NCBI RefSeq assembly: GCF_006442545.2
Contig: NZ_CP083952.1
Span: 3,321,001 to 3,385,000 of the forward strand
DNA from: Mesorhizobium sp. B2-1-8
GTDB lineage: Bacteria > Pseudomonadota > Alphaproteobacteria > Rhizobiales > Rhizobiaceae
Direction of reading: 5' to 3'
Length of the DNA: 64,000 nucleotides
The notes beneath the pieces were generated by a model that did not search any database, was not told the origin of the DNA, and worked only from the letters and a program-made list of their open reading frames with translations. The translations under genes and the position numbers were made by a program. Every line of letters begins with the position of its first letter. The first letter of the stretch is position 1. Shown piece after piece: positions 45,436 through 54,088 of this stretch.

Positions 45436-46578
45436 TCAGGCCGCGCAAGTTTCATGGAATTCGTGATACCATTTGACGAAGTGGGACACTCCGTCAACTA
45501 GCGTTGTCGAGGGTGCGAAACCGACAGCGCGGCGGAGATCGCTGACATCGGCACGCGTTTCCAAAACGTCGCCGGCAGGCAGTGGCACGTCGACGCGTAG
45601 CGCCCGGCGTCCAAGGGCGGCCTCGATTATGGCGATCAGCCGATTGATCTCCTCGGGTCGGTCGTTGCCAATGTTGTAGACCCGATATGGCGCCGAACTG
45701 GTGGCGGCGTCAGGTTCGCAGCTATCCCAATTCAAATTGGGGGATGGCGGCGCCGCAAGCACTCGAATCACGCCTTCGACGATGTCGTCAATGTAGGTAA
45801 AGTCCCGCCAGGCGCGTCCCGCATTCGCTACGTCGATCGTTCGACCCTGTGCAATGGCATGCGTGAATGCATAAACAGCCATGTCGGGCCTCCCCCAAGG
45901 GCCGTAGACCGTGAAGAAACGCAGTCCCGTGACCGGCAAACCGAACAGATGGCTGTATGAATGCGCCATGCACTCATTTGAACGTTTGGTTGCGGCATAA
46001 AGGCTCAAGGGATGATTGGCGCCGTGATGTTCGGAAAACGGAATCGTACGATTGGCGCCGTAAACTGAGCTCGACGATGCGTAGACCAGATGTTCGATAC
46101 CAGCATGCCTGCAGCCCTCCAAAACGTTTAGGAAGGCCACAACGTTCGACTGGACATAGGCATGGGGATCGACGAGTGAATGACGAACGCCAGCTTGGGC
46201 GGCGAGGTGCACGACGTGAGAGGGACGAAAATCGGAAAACAGCGATTCAACACGTCCACGGTCGGACAGATCGATCCGAACCGCGCTAAACCCAGGCTCG
46301 GCACTAAGAAGTTCGAAACGCGCTTCCTTCAGCCGTGGATCGTAATATGGGTTGAAGTTGTCAACGCCTATAACATTGACGCCATGGTGCAAGAGCCGTC
46401 GGGCGGCATGAAAGCCAATGAAACCTGCAGCCCCTGTGACGACAATCGGGCCGGCGCGCGCAAGGCCGAGCAGAGCTTGGTCCGAACGCGCTCGGGCAAA
46501 CCCCTCGATTGCGGAAAGAGACGCCACATCGGGTAAATTCTCGGCAGCCTCTTGACCTGCGGAATTTGGCTCGATCAT
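45436..46578 (-). CDS. NAD-dependent UDP-glucuronate 4-epimerase-like enzyme
   Basis: A 380-residue extended SDR. The Rossmann motif VVTGAAGFIGFH sits at 46-57, later than usual because of a 44-residue N-terminal extension. Catalytic YxxxK is Y194/K198 (SLYAATKRS), and VDNFNPYYDPRLKEAR is diagnostic of the uronate 4-epimerase (LpsL/CapI) group. It converts UDP-glucuronate, made by ugd at 17171, to UDP-galacturonate. It is transcribed away from the EPS genes, after a LuxR-type regulator gene on the same strand, 78 bp upstream. The polar extension may be an annotation artefact; an internal start is possible. Confidence 0.85.
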   Translation of the reverse strand: MIEPNSAGQEAAENLPDVASLSAIEGFARARSDQALLGLARAGPIVVTGAAGFIGFHAARRLLHHGVNVIGVDNFNPYYDPRLKEARFELLSAEPGFSAVRIDLSDRGRVESLFSDFRPSHVVHLAAQAGVRHSLVDPHAYVQSNVVAFLNVLEGCRHAGIEHLVYASSSSVYGANRTIPFSEHHGANHPLSLYAATKRSNECMAHSYSHLFGLPVTGLRFFTVYGPWGRPDMAVYAFTHAIAQGRTIDVANAGRAWRDFTYIDDIVEGVIRVLAAPPSPNLNWDSCEPDAATSSAPYRVYNIGNDRPEEINRLIAIIEAALGRRALRVDVPLPAGDVLETRADVSDLRRAVGFAPSTTLVDGVSHFVKWYHEFHETCAA

Positions 46579-46656
46579 CTCGAATGTCCCTTTGGCGATC
46601 TGCGTTGACCAAATCGCAATCTATGCCCCTTGGATCGGAGACGACGCCGGCGATTA

Positions 46657-47199
46657 TCAGGGCAAAACCGAAATGCGAGAAAGAAGAGCCACCAATTCCC
46701 CTTGTCGGCTCGTCTCGGTTTTGGCGAACAATGACGCGAGTTGAGACCGAATTGTAGTCCGGCTTAGACGCCAACTGCGGGCGATCTCCAAAGGCGCATC
46801 GCCTTGAGCCAAGCGAAGCGCAAGTTGCGTTTCGGCGCTTGTCAGTCCGAACATCCTTTGCAAGGTTTGAGGATTGGCCACCGACCTGTACCCACGATCC
46901 ATTAAGGCGACGATACTCGTTCCGTCCGGCGCGACAGCGCCTCCTTCGTTAAGTATCACCGGCCGGTCGCCCCGAGAGTGAATAACTACCCACGACAATG
47001 AACCCGGAAGCAAGCGGATCGGAACTCCGGCAACGAGCCGCTTGAGCGCGGCGGCAAGCTCAGTGGCGGTAGCGGCTGCCTCACCTTGCCGCTCGAAGGT
47101 ATCTTGCGCGGCGGCGTTCCATTCGACTACCTTCTTCTGGCCGTCGAGCAGGAGATAACCACAGCCGATCCGGTCAAGCATACCGGCAATTGATTCCAT
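46657..47199 (-). CDS. LuxR-type HTH regulator with PAS-like N-terminal domain
   Basis: 180 residues from ATG 47199. The N-terminal region (CGYLLLDGQKKVVEWNAAAQ) resembles a PAS-like sensory fold. The C-terminal GerE-type HTH begins FGLTSAETQLALRLAQGDAP and contains LEIARSWRLSRTTIRSQLAS. It lacks the autoinducer-binding hallmarks of the LuxR at 4927, so it is not expected to sense acyl-homoserine lactones. It is divergent from the histidine kinase gene, sharing the 409-bp region with direct repeats at 47529-47559. It may control the epimerase just downstream on the same strand. Confidence 0.8.
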   Translation of the reverse strand: MESIAGMLDRIGCGYLLLDGQKKVVEWNAAAQDTFERQGEAAATATELAAALKRLVAGVPIRLLPGSLSWVVIHSRGDRPVILNEGGAVAPDGTSIVALMDRGYRSVANPQTLQRMFGLTSAETQLALRLAQGDAPLEIARSWRLSRTTIRSQLASLFAKTETSRQGELVALLSRISVLP

Positions 47200-47528
47200 G
47201 CTTCTTCGCTTGCTTTCGTTGATTTTTCCTTCCGGTCGATCGAAGGCGGATGCTGCGGGACGGTGCGGTATATAGGCGTTGCGAGCATGTTGGTTCCTCC
47301 ACGGAATGGTTCGAAGGCTCACAACGGGATCGTTCCGTCTGTCAACGAGCGTCATTTTCCTGCCCCAACTAACTTGCCTAATGAAGTAGGCACATCACAG
47401 ATCACTCGAACTCTCTTCGATAGCGCGATGTTTTTTCAGTTTCGAAGCCGAGCCTCGGGAACTCTGCGCCACATTCAATGGATGCAGCGTTCTTAACTCT
47501 TCCGATTGATTCTAGCCGGGTATCAAGG

Positions 47529-47559
47529 CTAGGCAATCCAGCATTGGCACTAGGCAATC
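47529..47559. promoter_or_regulatory. Direct repeat operator candidate, CTAGGCAATC x2
   Basis: CTAGGCAATC occurs at 47529-47538 and again at 47550-47559, a 21-bp period equal to two helical turns, 50 bp upstream of the kinase start. This spacing suits a dimeric LuxR-type or response-regulator protein. The rest of the 47200-47608 stretch shows no gene. Confidence 0.45.
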
Positions 47560-47608
47560 ATTTGTGGCTTAGTCTGAACGATCTAGTCAGAAGGACGTAG
47601 TCTGGCCT

Positions 47609-49354
47609 ATGAATTGGCATCAGCGCACTGCGAATCCGAACGGGGCTCGCTCGCCGCTGACTCACTTAGCTTCTCTAGCGGTGCTGGTTACTTCGATAAC
47701 AGTCGAAGTAACGGGCGCAGCAAAAGTGGGTCAAGACGCCACATTTATCGCCTTTATTCCGGCCATTATTATCATCGTTTATCTTGAAGGTCGCGCAGCG
47801 GCACTCGTTGCGACACTTTTGATGGCGGCCGCCGGTATGTCGGCTCGCGGGCTTCTGGTCGGCCAAATCCCGGCAGCCGATTGGACTCGGGCGATTCTGC
47901 TTCTGTTGTCGGGTTGGACAACCGTGCTTACATTCCACCGCCTAAGCCAGGACTTGCACGCGGCGGTTGAAGTTGCGGAGGCACGCCTCGCGGCGGTCGA
48001 GGCGGTGGAGAGCCGCTATCGTTGGGCTTTTCAGCACGCCGCTATGGGCTTCGCAAACACCAATCAAAGCGGTGAGTTACTGCAATCCAACCCGCGCCTA
48101 TGCGAAATGACCGGCTACAGCGAGGGAGAGCTTGCACGATTGCGGCTCAGCGAACTGGTCCATCCTGACGATAGAGATGCCTTCGGAGCGACATTGGAGC
48201 GCTTAGATGCAGATGGGTCTTCATCAAGTTCGGAGGTCCGTTTGTCAAAAAAAGACGGAACGACATTCTGGACCCGGCTCACTCTGTCTTCGGCCGCGTC
48301 CGATGGTGTTCCTTCGAGAAGCGTATTCGTGGTTGTCGACGACATATCGGAACGAAGGTCCGCACGAGAAGCCCTTCGGGCTCAGAAGGAATGGCTTGAT
48401 CTCGCCCTCTCTGCCGGACGTCTTGGCACGTGGCGGATTGATCGCCAAGACGCGACGGTGACCGGTTCGGCCAAATTCTGGGACATCTTGGGCATGCCGC
48501 CAGGCGCCGTTCGTCGCCTGGAGGAGCTTGCCGGGGTCGTACATCCGGCAGACTGGCCAAAACTCGCATCCTCGACGAGGCACGCGACAAGCATGAATTA
48601 TGACGCCGAGATTCGCGTTCGACGGGCAGAGGACGGGAATATGCGCTGGATTGCTCTGCGTGGGCGAGAGGAAATACAGGATTCACGTGCCGTGCGAGTC
48701 GGGGTTGCTGCCGATTTAACCGAGCGTCGGCAAACCACGCTTTTGCGCGCCGCCGCAAAAAAAAGGGAGCGTCTGATGCTCGAGCAGCGTCATCGGCTCA
48801 GCAATCTGTTCCCTGTCATCATGGCCCTGGTGAAGATCGTCAAGGCGCCTGGCAACGATGTTGCTCTATACAAGCAGACCCTCCTCGATCGGATCCGCGC
48901 ACTTGAGGTGACGCATCTACTCCTTTCACGCCATGCCGGTTCGTCGGCGCTGCTCCATGATTTCGTCACGCAGGAATTGCGGCCTTACATGGACACGCAC
49001 GACATCAAGATCACCGGTCCAGCGGTTATGATGCCAGCAGGACCGGCCGAGAGCTTTGCAATGATCCTTCATGAGCTTTCGACCAATTCCGTCAAATACG
49101 GCGCGCTGGGCGGTTCACGGGGTCAACTTGAGGTCCAATGGGCTTATGAGTCCGAAGACGCTTCGAGCGACATTGTTTTCAACTGGTTTGAATCCGGACA
49201 ACGGCAAACGTCAACCGCCGTGCGTCGCGGTTTCGGTTCCATGATAATCGGCTTGGACGGGGCGCCTCTTGTAGGTCACTCGCCAAAGTTGGAAATATTG
49301 GAGCGAGGCCTGCGATATTCGCTGCGGCTTTCACGCAAGGAAATCGAATCCTAA
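47609..49354 (+). CDS. PAS-domain HWE-type sensor histidine kinase
   Basis: 581 residues. Two or three N-terminal membrane helices (LASLAVLVTSITVEV, FIAFIPAIIIIVYLEG, AILLLLSGWTTVLTF) precede two PAS/PAC modules (about 135-265 and 265-380, each ending in a DISERR/DLTERR signature). The dimerisation/phosphoacceptor region is LEQRHRLSNLFPVIMALV with H395. The ATPase N-box HELSTNSVKYGALG (N493) is typical of HWE kinases. It senses an unknown signal and phosphorylates a response regulator, most likely the one encoded convergently at 49351-50013. Confidence 0.85.
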   Translation: MNWHQRTANPNGARSPLTHLASLAVLVTSITVEVTGAAKVGQDATFIAFIPAIIIIVYLEGRAAALVATLLMAAAGMSARGLLVGQIPAADWTRAILLLLSGWTTVLTFHRLSQDLHAAVEVAEARLAAVEAVESRYRWAFQHAAMGFANTNQSGELLQSNPRLCEMTGYSEGELARLRLSELVHPDDRDAFGATLERLDADGSSSSSEVRLSKKDGTTFWTRLTLSSAASDGVPSRSVFVVVDDISERRSAREALRAQKEWLDLALSAGRLGTWRIDRQDATVTGSAKFWDILGMPPGAVRRLEELAGVVHPADWPKLASSTRHATSMNYDAEIRVRRAEDGNMRWIALRGREEIQDSRAVRVGVAADLTERRQTTLLRAAAKKRERLMLEQRHRLSNLFPVIMALVKIVKAPGNDVALYKQTLLDRIRALEVTHLLLSRHAGSSALLHDFVTQELRPYMDTHDIKITGPAVMMPAGPAESFAMILHELSTNSVKYGALGGSRGQLEVQWAYESEDASSDIVFNWFESGQRQTSTAVRRGFGSMIIGLDGAPLVGHSPKLEILERGLRYSLRLSRKEIES

Positions 49355-50013
49355 CTCACGTTCTTCGACAGCCAGGTTTGGAGCATGAGGGCCGCTTCTG
49401 TCCGATTTCGCGCTCCCAGTTCGCGCAGGACAGCGCCGGCATGGATTTTGGTCGTCGCTTCGGCAATTTCCAAATGGCGAGCAATCTCCTTGTTCGAATA
49501 TCCTTCCGCCATCAGCTTCAACACCTCCTTCTGTCGGGCGGTCAGCCTGGCCAGATTATCGGCGTTCGTGCGTTTCTCCGATGATTGGAGTGGCAGCGGC
49601 GCAGGCCCGGCAGATGTTCGAGACAGCAGCGCTGGAACATATATTCGGCCGGCCAGGATCTCATTAACGGCGAGCACGACTTCCTCGTCGTTTAGGGATT
49701 TGACGATGTAGCCATGAAGACCGATCGACAAAGCGGTGAGGATCTCGGCGCGTGAATCATTGCCGGACACAATTGCAAAGCGTGTGTCAGGGTGGGCAAC
49801 GAGAACGTCGCCAAGCACTTCCTGGTTGAATAGGCCAGGCATGTTCAGGTCCAGGATCGCAAGATCGATGGATGCTTGCTCTTCCAGCAACCTGACAACT
49901 GCGTCAAAGCATGCTGCCTCGAAAATCTCGACACCCGGAATGCCTGCCATCAGAGCGAGCCTCAGCCCGCGGCGATACAGGCCGTGATCATCGGCGATAA
50001 CGATTCGATACAT
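49351..50013 (-). CDS. NarL/FixJ-family response regulator
   Basis: 220 residues from ATG 50013. The receiver domain has the acidic pair in IADDHG, the phosphoacceptor D55 in LAILDLNMPG and the conserved lysine in YIVKSLNDEE. The C-terminal LuxR-type HTH has LTARQKEVLKLMAEGYSNKE then IARHLEIAEATTKIHAGAVL. Its 3' end overlaps the histidine kinase gene by 4 bp tail to tail, and the two probably form a two-component pair. It may regulate EPS genes by binding sites such as the direct repeats at 47529-47559, but this is not demonstrated. Confidence 0.9.
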   Translation of the reverse strand: MYRIVIADDHGLYRRGLRLALMAGIPGVEIFEAACFDAVVRLLEEQASIDLAILDLNMPGLFNQEVLGDVLVAHPDTRFAIVSGNDSRAEILTALSIGLHGYIVKSLNDEEVVLAVNEILAGRIYVPALLSRTSAGPAPLPLQSSEKRTNADNLARLTARQKEVLKLMAEGYSNKEIARHLEIAEATTKIHAGAVLRELGARNRTEAALMLQTWLSKNVS

Positions 50014-50476
50014 TCGACTATCCCAACGCTTACTCGGCTCTCGCAATCTCACTTCCCACAGAGCTACGCCGATCGGTGACGAGCCTTGAAGCGACCCCAC
50101 TCATCGATCTACTTCAAACCGCAGCGCCCCATTGCTGCACATTCCACCCCTCCATATTTTAGCATGTGATTGGAAAATGCCCTGGTTTTTTTCGCACCTC
50201 CTTATGGGTTCGTTCCGGCGTCGGCCGAGGTGACGCCTTTTGCCGGCTCATTCAACACCAGAACCGTTGCCTCGGTACCATTCAAATGCACGACGACATC
50301 TACCCGACGATCACGATAGCGTTCCCCCACGATGTTCTGGATTGGCGCGGGTGAGGATCACAGAAGCCTCACCGGACCTTAAATTCCTAACGGAATAGAA
50401 GGCGCGATTCCTGGACGCTAGCGTAAAGAACGACCCGTGGCGATGGCGTTCGGGCGTATGATTTAGGGAGGTTCGG
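50014..50476. other. Regulatory intergenic region before the second EPS operon
   Basis: 463 bp. On the minus strand a frame ending near 50202 reads VVVHLNGTEATVLVLNEPAK then GVTSADAGTNP, protein-like but lacking a good start, so possibly a short gene or a remnant. The promoter for the nucleotidyltransferase operon should lie here. Confidence 0.35.
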
Positions 50477-51199
50477 ATGAAAGCGGTAATTCAATGCGGT
50501 GGAATGGGAACCCGTCTTCGGCCCTTCACGTCGGTCTTGCCGAAGCCGCTCATGCCGATCGGTGCCCGGCCCGTTCTTGAGTTGCTTTTGAAATGGCTAC
50601 GGCGCAATGGCATTGAAGAAATCTATATCACGACTGGCTATCTCGGCCATTTGATCCGAAGCGTTTGCGGTGATGGCTCACAATGGAATCTTAAGATCAA
50701 GTACACCCAGGAAATGGAGCCGCTCGGCACCATTGGGCCTCTGTCCTTGATTAGAGATGAACTTACCGAACCGTTTGTCGTGCTCAACGGCGATGTCCTC
50801 ACCGATTTGAGCCTGAGCCGGTTTGTTGCAGCGCATCGGATGCACAAGGACCCGGTGACAATCGCCACCGCATGCCGCCTGCACAAGATGGACTTCGGCG
50901 TCATTGACGAAGTCGACAATACCGTAAAGGTATTCCGTGAGAAGCCGACCCTTTCGCACTTGGTTAGCATGGGTATTTACTGCATGAATCCGGATGTGTT
51001 GATGTTTATACCATCAGGAATACCATTCGGTTTTGACGATCTAATGCTGCAAATGATGCAAAAGGGTACGGTCGTCCATGTCTACAAACATGATGGCGTT
51101 TGGCTTGATATCGGCCGCGTCGACGACTTCCAGAATGCTCAAGCAATTTCGTGGGAAGAGCAGCCATCCTCGATAGAGGTTGCCGCAGCCGCAGCATAA
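50477..51199 (+). CDS. Sugar-1-phosphate nucleotidyltransferase
   Basis: A 240-residue NTP-transferase. The N-terminal signature GGMGTRLRPFTSVLPKPLMP binds nucleotide and metal, and LNGDVLTDL carries the catalytic aspartate. Length and motif resemble mannose-1-phosphate guanylyltransferase-like and LegF/PtmE-type enzymes. It activates a sugar phosphate for the operon. GGGAGG precedes the start. The aminotransferase, sugar transferase and LegB-like dehydratase follow, so its product is probably the nucleotide sugar converted by those enzymes. Confidence 0.85.
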   Translation: MKAVIQCGGMGTRLRPFTSVLPKPLMPIGARPVLELLLKWLRRNGIEEIYITTGYLGHLIRSVCGDGSQWNLKIKYTQEMEPLGTIGPLSLIRDELTEPFVVLNGDVLTDLSLSRFVAAHRMHKDPVTIATACRLHKMDFGVIDEVDNTVKVFREKPTLSHLVSMGIYCMNPDVLMFIPSGIPFGFDDLMLQMMQKGTVVHVYKHDGVWLDIGRVDDFQNAQAISWEEQPSSIEVAAAAA

Positions 51200-51225
51200 C
51201 GACCACAAAGATCCGGGAGGTAATG

Positions 51226-52362
51226 ATGCTTTTGGTGAGTGCCCCTATTCTGGGCTTGCCGGAGAAGAATGCGCTCACAAAGGTAATTGATAGCAGCTGG
51301 CTGACTATGGGCGAGCGGGTGCAGGCTTTCGAAGAGGCATTTGCCAGAATGCACAACGCGGAAGATTGCGTTGCGGTCAGTTCCTGCACCGCAGCCCTTC
51401 ATCTGATACTGCACGGACTCGGGATTGGCCCGGGCGACGAAGTGCTTGTACCGTCGCTTACCTTCGTAGCGACTGCGAATGCGGTCCTCTATGTGGGCGC
51501 CACGCCAGTCTTCGTCGACATCGAATCCGTCGACGTCCCATTGATGTCTATGGTGGAAGCGGAAGCGCGGTGCACGTCACGCACTAAGGCAGTGGTGCTC
51601 GTTCACTTTGCGGGCTACCTCGCCAACCGGGAAGATTGGCAGACATTCGCCCGCGCTCGGGGATTACATATAATAGAGGATGCCGCGCATGCGCCCGGCC
51701 TGAAAGAAGTTGGCACGTTTGGCGCTGCTGCCGCTTTCAGCTTCTATGGCAACAAGAACATGACAACGGCAGAAGGAGGCGCTGTCATTGCTCAAGATCC
51801 GGCCCTGCGGGCACGGATTCGACAAGCCCGCGGCCACGGGATGACAACCGGGACACATCAGCGGCTGAACAGCCGCACGGCACAGTATGATGTCACCATG
51901 CTCGGATTCAACTACCGCATGGACGAACTGCGGGCCGCCATAGGACTGGTTCAATTGGAGAACTTGCGGGAATGGAACGAAATTAGGCGCATCCTCGTCG
52001 TCCTCTACCGGCGCCTGGTTGCCATGCATTGTCCCGGCGTGACCATTCCATTCAGTGAACCGCGGACGTCGGCTTACCATATCATGCCAATTCTTCTGCC
52101 GCGCGACGTTAACCGGCAAGACGTCGTCGACGAATTGCGGGACCAGGAGATACAGACCACCGTCCACTATCCGCCGGTGCATCAGATGAGTTTCTATCGA
52201 GAGCTCTCTCCTGGAACGCATTTGCCCCGAACAGAGGACTTTGCACACCGAGAGTTGACACTTCCCCTGCATCCCCAGATCACCGCCCCCGTCATAGAAA
52301 CGGTTGTGGGCACGCTGGCACGCGTGGTCAACCGCTGCGCACAAACGGGTACCGCCGCATGA
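51226..52362 (+). CDS. DegT/DnrJ/EryC1/StrS-family sugar aminotransferase
   Basis: About 378 residues. PLP lysine K177 in SFYGNKNMTTAEGG; substrate region SSCTAALHLILHGLGIGPGD; and the DAAHAPG motif, all typical of sugar aminotransferases of the StrS family, which aminate 4-keto-6-deoxy (or 3-keto) nucleotide sugars. ATG 51226 (GGGAGG five bases upstream) is preferred to the ATG directly before it. The stop overlaps the next start as ATGA at 52359-52362. With the LegB-like dehydratase two genes later it should make a 4-amino-4,6-dideoxyhexose. Confidence 0.85.
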   Translation: MLLVSAPILGLPEKNALTKVIDSSWLTMGERVQAFEEAFARMHNAEDCVAVSSCTAALHLILHGLGIGPGDEVLVPSLTFVATANAVLYVGATPVFVDIESVDVPLMSMVEAEARCTSRTKAVVLVHFAGYLANREDWQTFARARGLHIIEDAAHAPGLKEVGTFGAAAAFSFYGNKNMTTAEGGAVIAQDPALRARIRQARGHGMTTGTHQRLNSRTAQYDVTMLGFNYRMDELRAAIGLVQLENLREWNEIRRILVVLYRRLVAMHCPGVTIPFSEPRTSAYHIMPILLPRDVNRQDVVDELRDQEIQTTVHYPPVHQMSFYRELSPGTHLPRTEDFAHRELTLPLHPQITAPVIETVVGTLARVVNRCAQTGTAA

Positions 52363-53087
52363 ACGCCTCGGTTCGATCCTTTCATGGGCGCTTGGTCCCA
52401 AGCTACGCGCATGGGTTCGGTAGGCGCGCGATCGATCTCGTTGTGGCAAGCGTTGCAGGCACCATGCTGGCGCCGCTGATGATGCTAGTCGCTTTAGGAA
52501 TCCTGCTCGAAGGCGGTCGACCCATCTTGTTTGTGCAGATCCGCATTGGCGCCGGGGGACGGCCCTTTCGCATGTACAAATTTCGCAAATTCGCTGCCAA
52601 ATGCAGCGCTCAGGGCTTGGCATTGACCATGGCGGGTGACAGCCGCATGACGCCTCTAGGTCGGCTGCTCGCCGCAACAAAATTCGACGAGTTACCGCAA
52701 TTGTGGAACGTTTTGAGAGGCGAGATGGCGATAGTCGGACCGCGTCCAGAAAGTCTGGCTTTCGCTGACTGTTTCCAGGGCGAGCTTAAGGCCATTCTCC
52801 AATACAAACCGGGGTTGCTGGGTCCAACCCAAGTCCTGTTCCGCCACGAGGCCCGTTTCTATCCTCTCTCGGCGGAGCCGCTGCTGTTTTACCGGGAAGT
52901 CCTCTTTCCTGCCAAGGCAAAGATCGACCTCGCGTATTATTCGCAGCGCACGATCGCTTCGGACATCGTCTGGATTGTGCGCGGCTGCCTGGCCGTTCTC
53001 GGCCGGGTGCCGTCGCCGCCGGCTCACATAATGAATGCTAACGAAAAGACAGCGTCTCACGTCGGACGAGGAAATGCTTGGTCATGA
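52359..53087 (+). CDS. Bacterial sugar transferase (undecaprenyl-phosphate priming glycosyltransferase)
   Basis: 242 residues with one N-terminal membrane segment (DLVVASVAGTMLAPLMMLVA) and the conserved cytoplasmic catalytic domain. This includes RPFRMYKFRKF, TPLGRLLAATKFDELPQLWN and VLRGEMAIVGPRPE, the signature of the polyisoprenyl-phosphate hexose-1-phosphate transferase family. It attaches the first sugar phosphate to the lipid carrier. The start overlaps the aminotransferase stop and its own stop overlaps the dehydratase start (ATGA), so translation is coupled. The amino sugar made by neighbouring enzymes is a plausible substrate. Confidence 0.85.
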   Translation: MNASVRSFHGRLVPSYAHGFGRRAIDLVVASVAGTMLAPLMMLVALGILLEGGRPILFVQIRIGAGGRPFRMYKFRKFAAKCSAQGLALTMAGDSRMTPLGRLLAATKFDELPQLWNVLRGEMAIVGPRPESLAFADCFQGELKAILQYKPGLLGPTQVLFRHEARFYPLSAEPLLFYREVLFPAKAKIDLAYYSQRTIASDIVWIVRGCLAVLGRVPSPPAHIMNANEKTASHVGRGNAWS

Positions 53088-54088
53088 GCTACAAGGGCAA
53101 GAAGGTTCTGGTGACAGGTGCGGATGGATTTATCGGGTCTCATCTTACCGAGGCACTCGTACGCAACGGCGCGGATGTCACTGCCCTTGCGCTATACAAT
53201 TCCTTTGACAGTCACGGGTGGTTGGATGATTTGCCCGACACAGTTCGAAGCCAGCTGAAGCTCGTGCGTGGCGACGTTCGCGACAGCGCTTTCCTGAACC
53301 GGATCATGCGAGGTCAGTCGATTGTTTTTCATCTGGCCGCGCTCATTGCTATTCCATATTCTTACGCAGCCGCTCAGTCATATGTGGAAAATAACATCCT
53401 GGGCACGGTGAACGTACTTGAGGCGGCTCGCCAGTGGGAGACGGAACGCGTCGTTCACACCTCGACTAGCGAGGTCTACGGCACCGCCTTGACGATGCCA
53501 ATCGGCGAAACGCATCCGCTGCAGGGACAGTCGCCTTATTCGGCATCGAAGATCGGCGCCGACATGATGGCCCAGTCCTACGCCAGGTCTTTCGATGTTC
53601 CTGTCGTGATCATGCGGCCCTTTAACACATACGGGCCACGTCAGAGTGAACGGGCGATCGTGCCGACCATCATCCGCCAGGCCTTGGACCCAAATTGCCC
53701 GGCAATCATGGTCGGCGATACAAGTCCGGTCCGCGACCTCACCTTTGTCGAAGACACAGCGGCGGCATTCCTTACGGCAGGGTTGTCTGGTCTCGAATTC
53801 GGCAATGCCTACAATGCCGGGAGCCAGCGCGCCGTGACTGTTTCGGACGTACTGGATCTCGTTCTTGAGTTGAGCGGCTCCAAAAAGGCCGTTCATCGAG
53901 ACGAAAGTCGTCTCCGGCCGCAAAACTCAGAAGTTCGCGCCTTGCTGGCTGATTCCACGCGTCTTGAAAGCGAGACTGGTTGGCGGGCGCAGACCAGCCT
54001 TCGCGATGGCTTGGGGCGAACAATTGATTGGTGGCGGTCGCGTCTCAGCGAAGGTCGGGTACGTCGCGAAATGGGCTACATGACATGA
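53084..54088 (+). CDS. NAD-dependent 4,6-dehydratase, LegB-like
   Basis: 334 residues from ATG 53084. The Rossmann motif is VLVTGADGFIGSHLTE, and the LegB-type stretch YNSFDSHGWLDDLP follows. The active site has SEVYGTA, then YSASKIGADMMAQSY with Y152 and K156. LegB enzymes are 4,6-dehydratases acting on GlcNAc-type nucleotide sugars in legionaminic-acid and related pathways. Here the partner is the StrS-family aminotransferase, giving a 4-amino-4,6-dideoxy sugar. The stop overlaps the next start (ATGA at 54085-54088). Confidence 0.8.
   Translation: MSYKGKKVLVTGADGFIGSHLTEALVRNGADVTALALYNSFDSHGWLDDLPDTVRSQLKLVRGDVRDSAFLNRIMRGQSIVFHLAALIAIPYSYAAAQSYVENNILGTVNVLEAARQWETERVVHTSTSEVYGTALTMPIGETHPLQGQSPYSASKIGADMMAQSYARSFDVPVVIMRPFNTYGPRQSERAIVPTIIRQALDPNCPAIMVGDTSPVRDLTFVEDTAAAFLTAGLSGLEFGNAYNAGSQRAVTVSDVLDLVLELSGSKKAVHRDESRLRPQNSEVRALLADSTRLESETGWRAQTSLRDGLGRTIDWWRSRLSEGRVRREMGYMT

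Noticed and set aside
51223..51228. First ATG of the tandem ATGATG as aminotransferase start
   Set aside because: Only two bases from the GGGAGG; the second ATG has better spacing. The difference is one residue.
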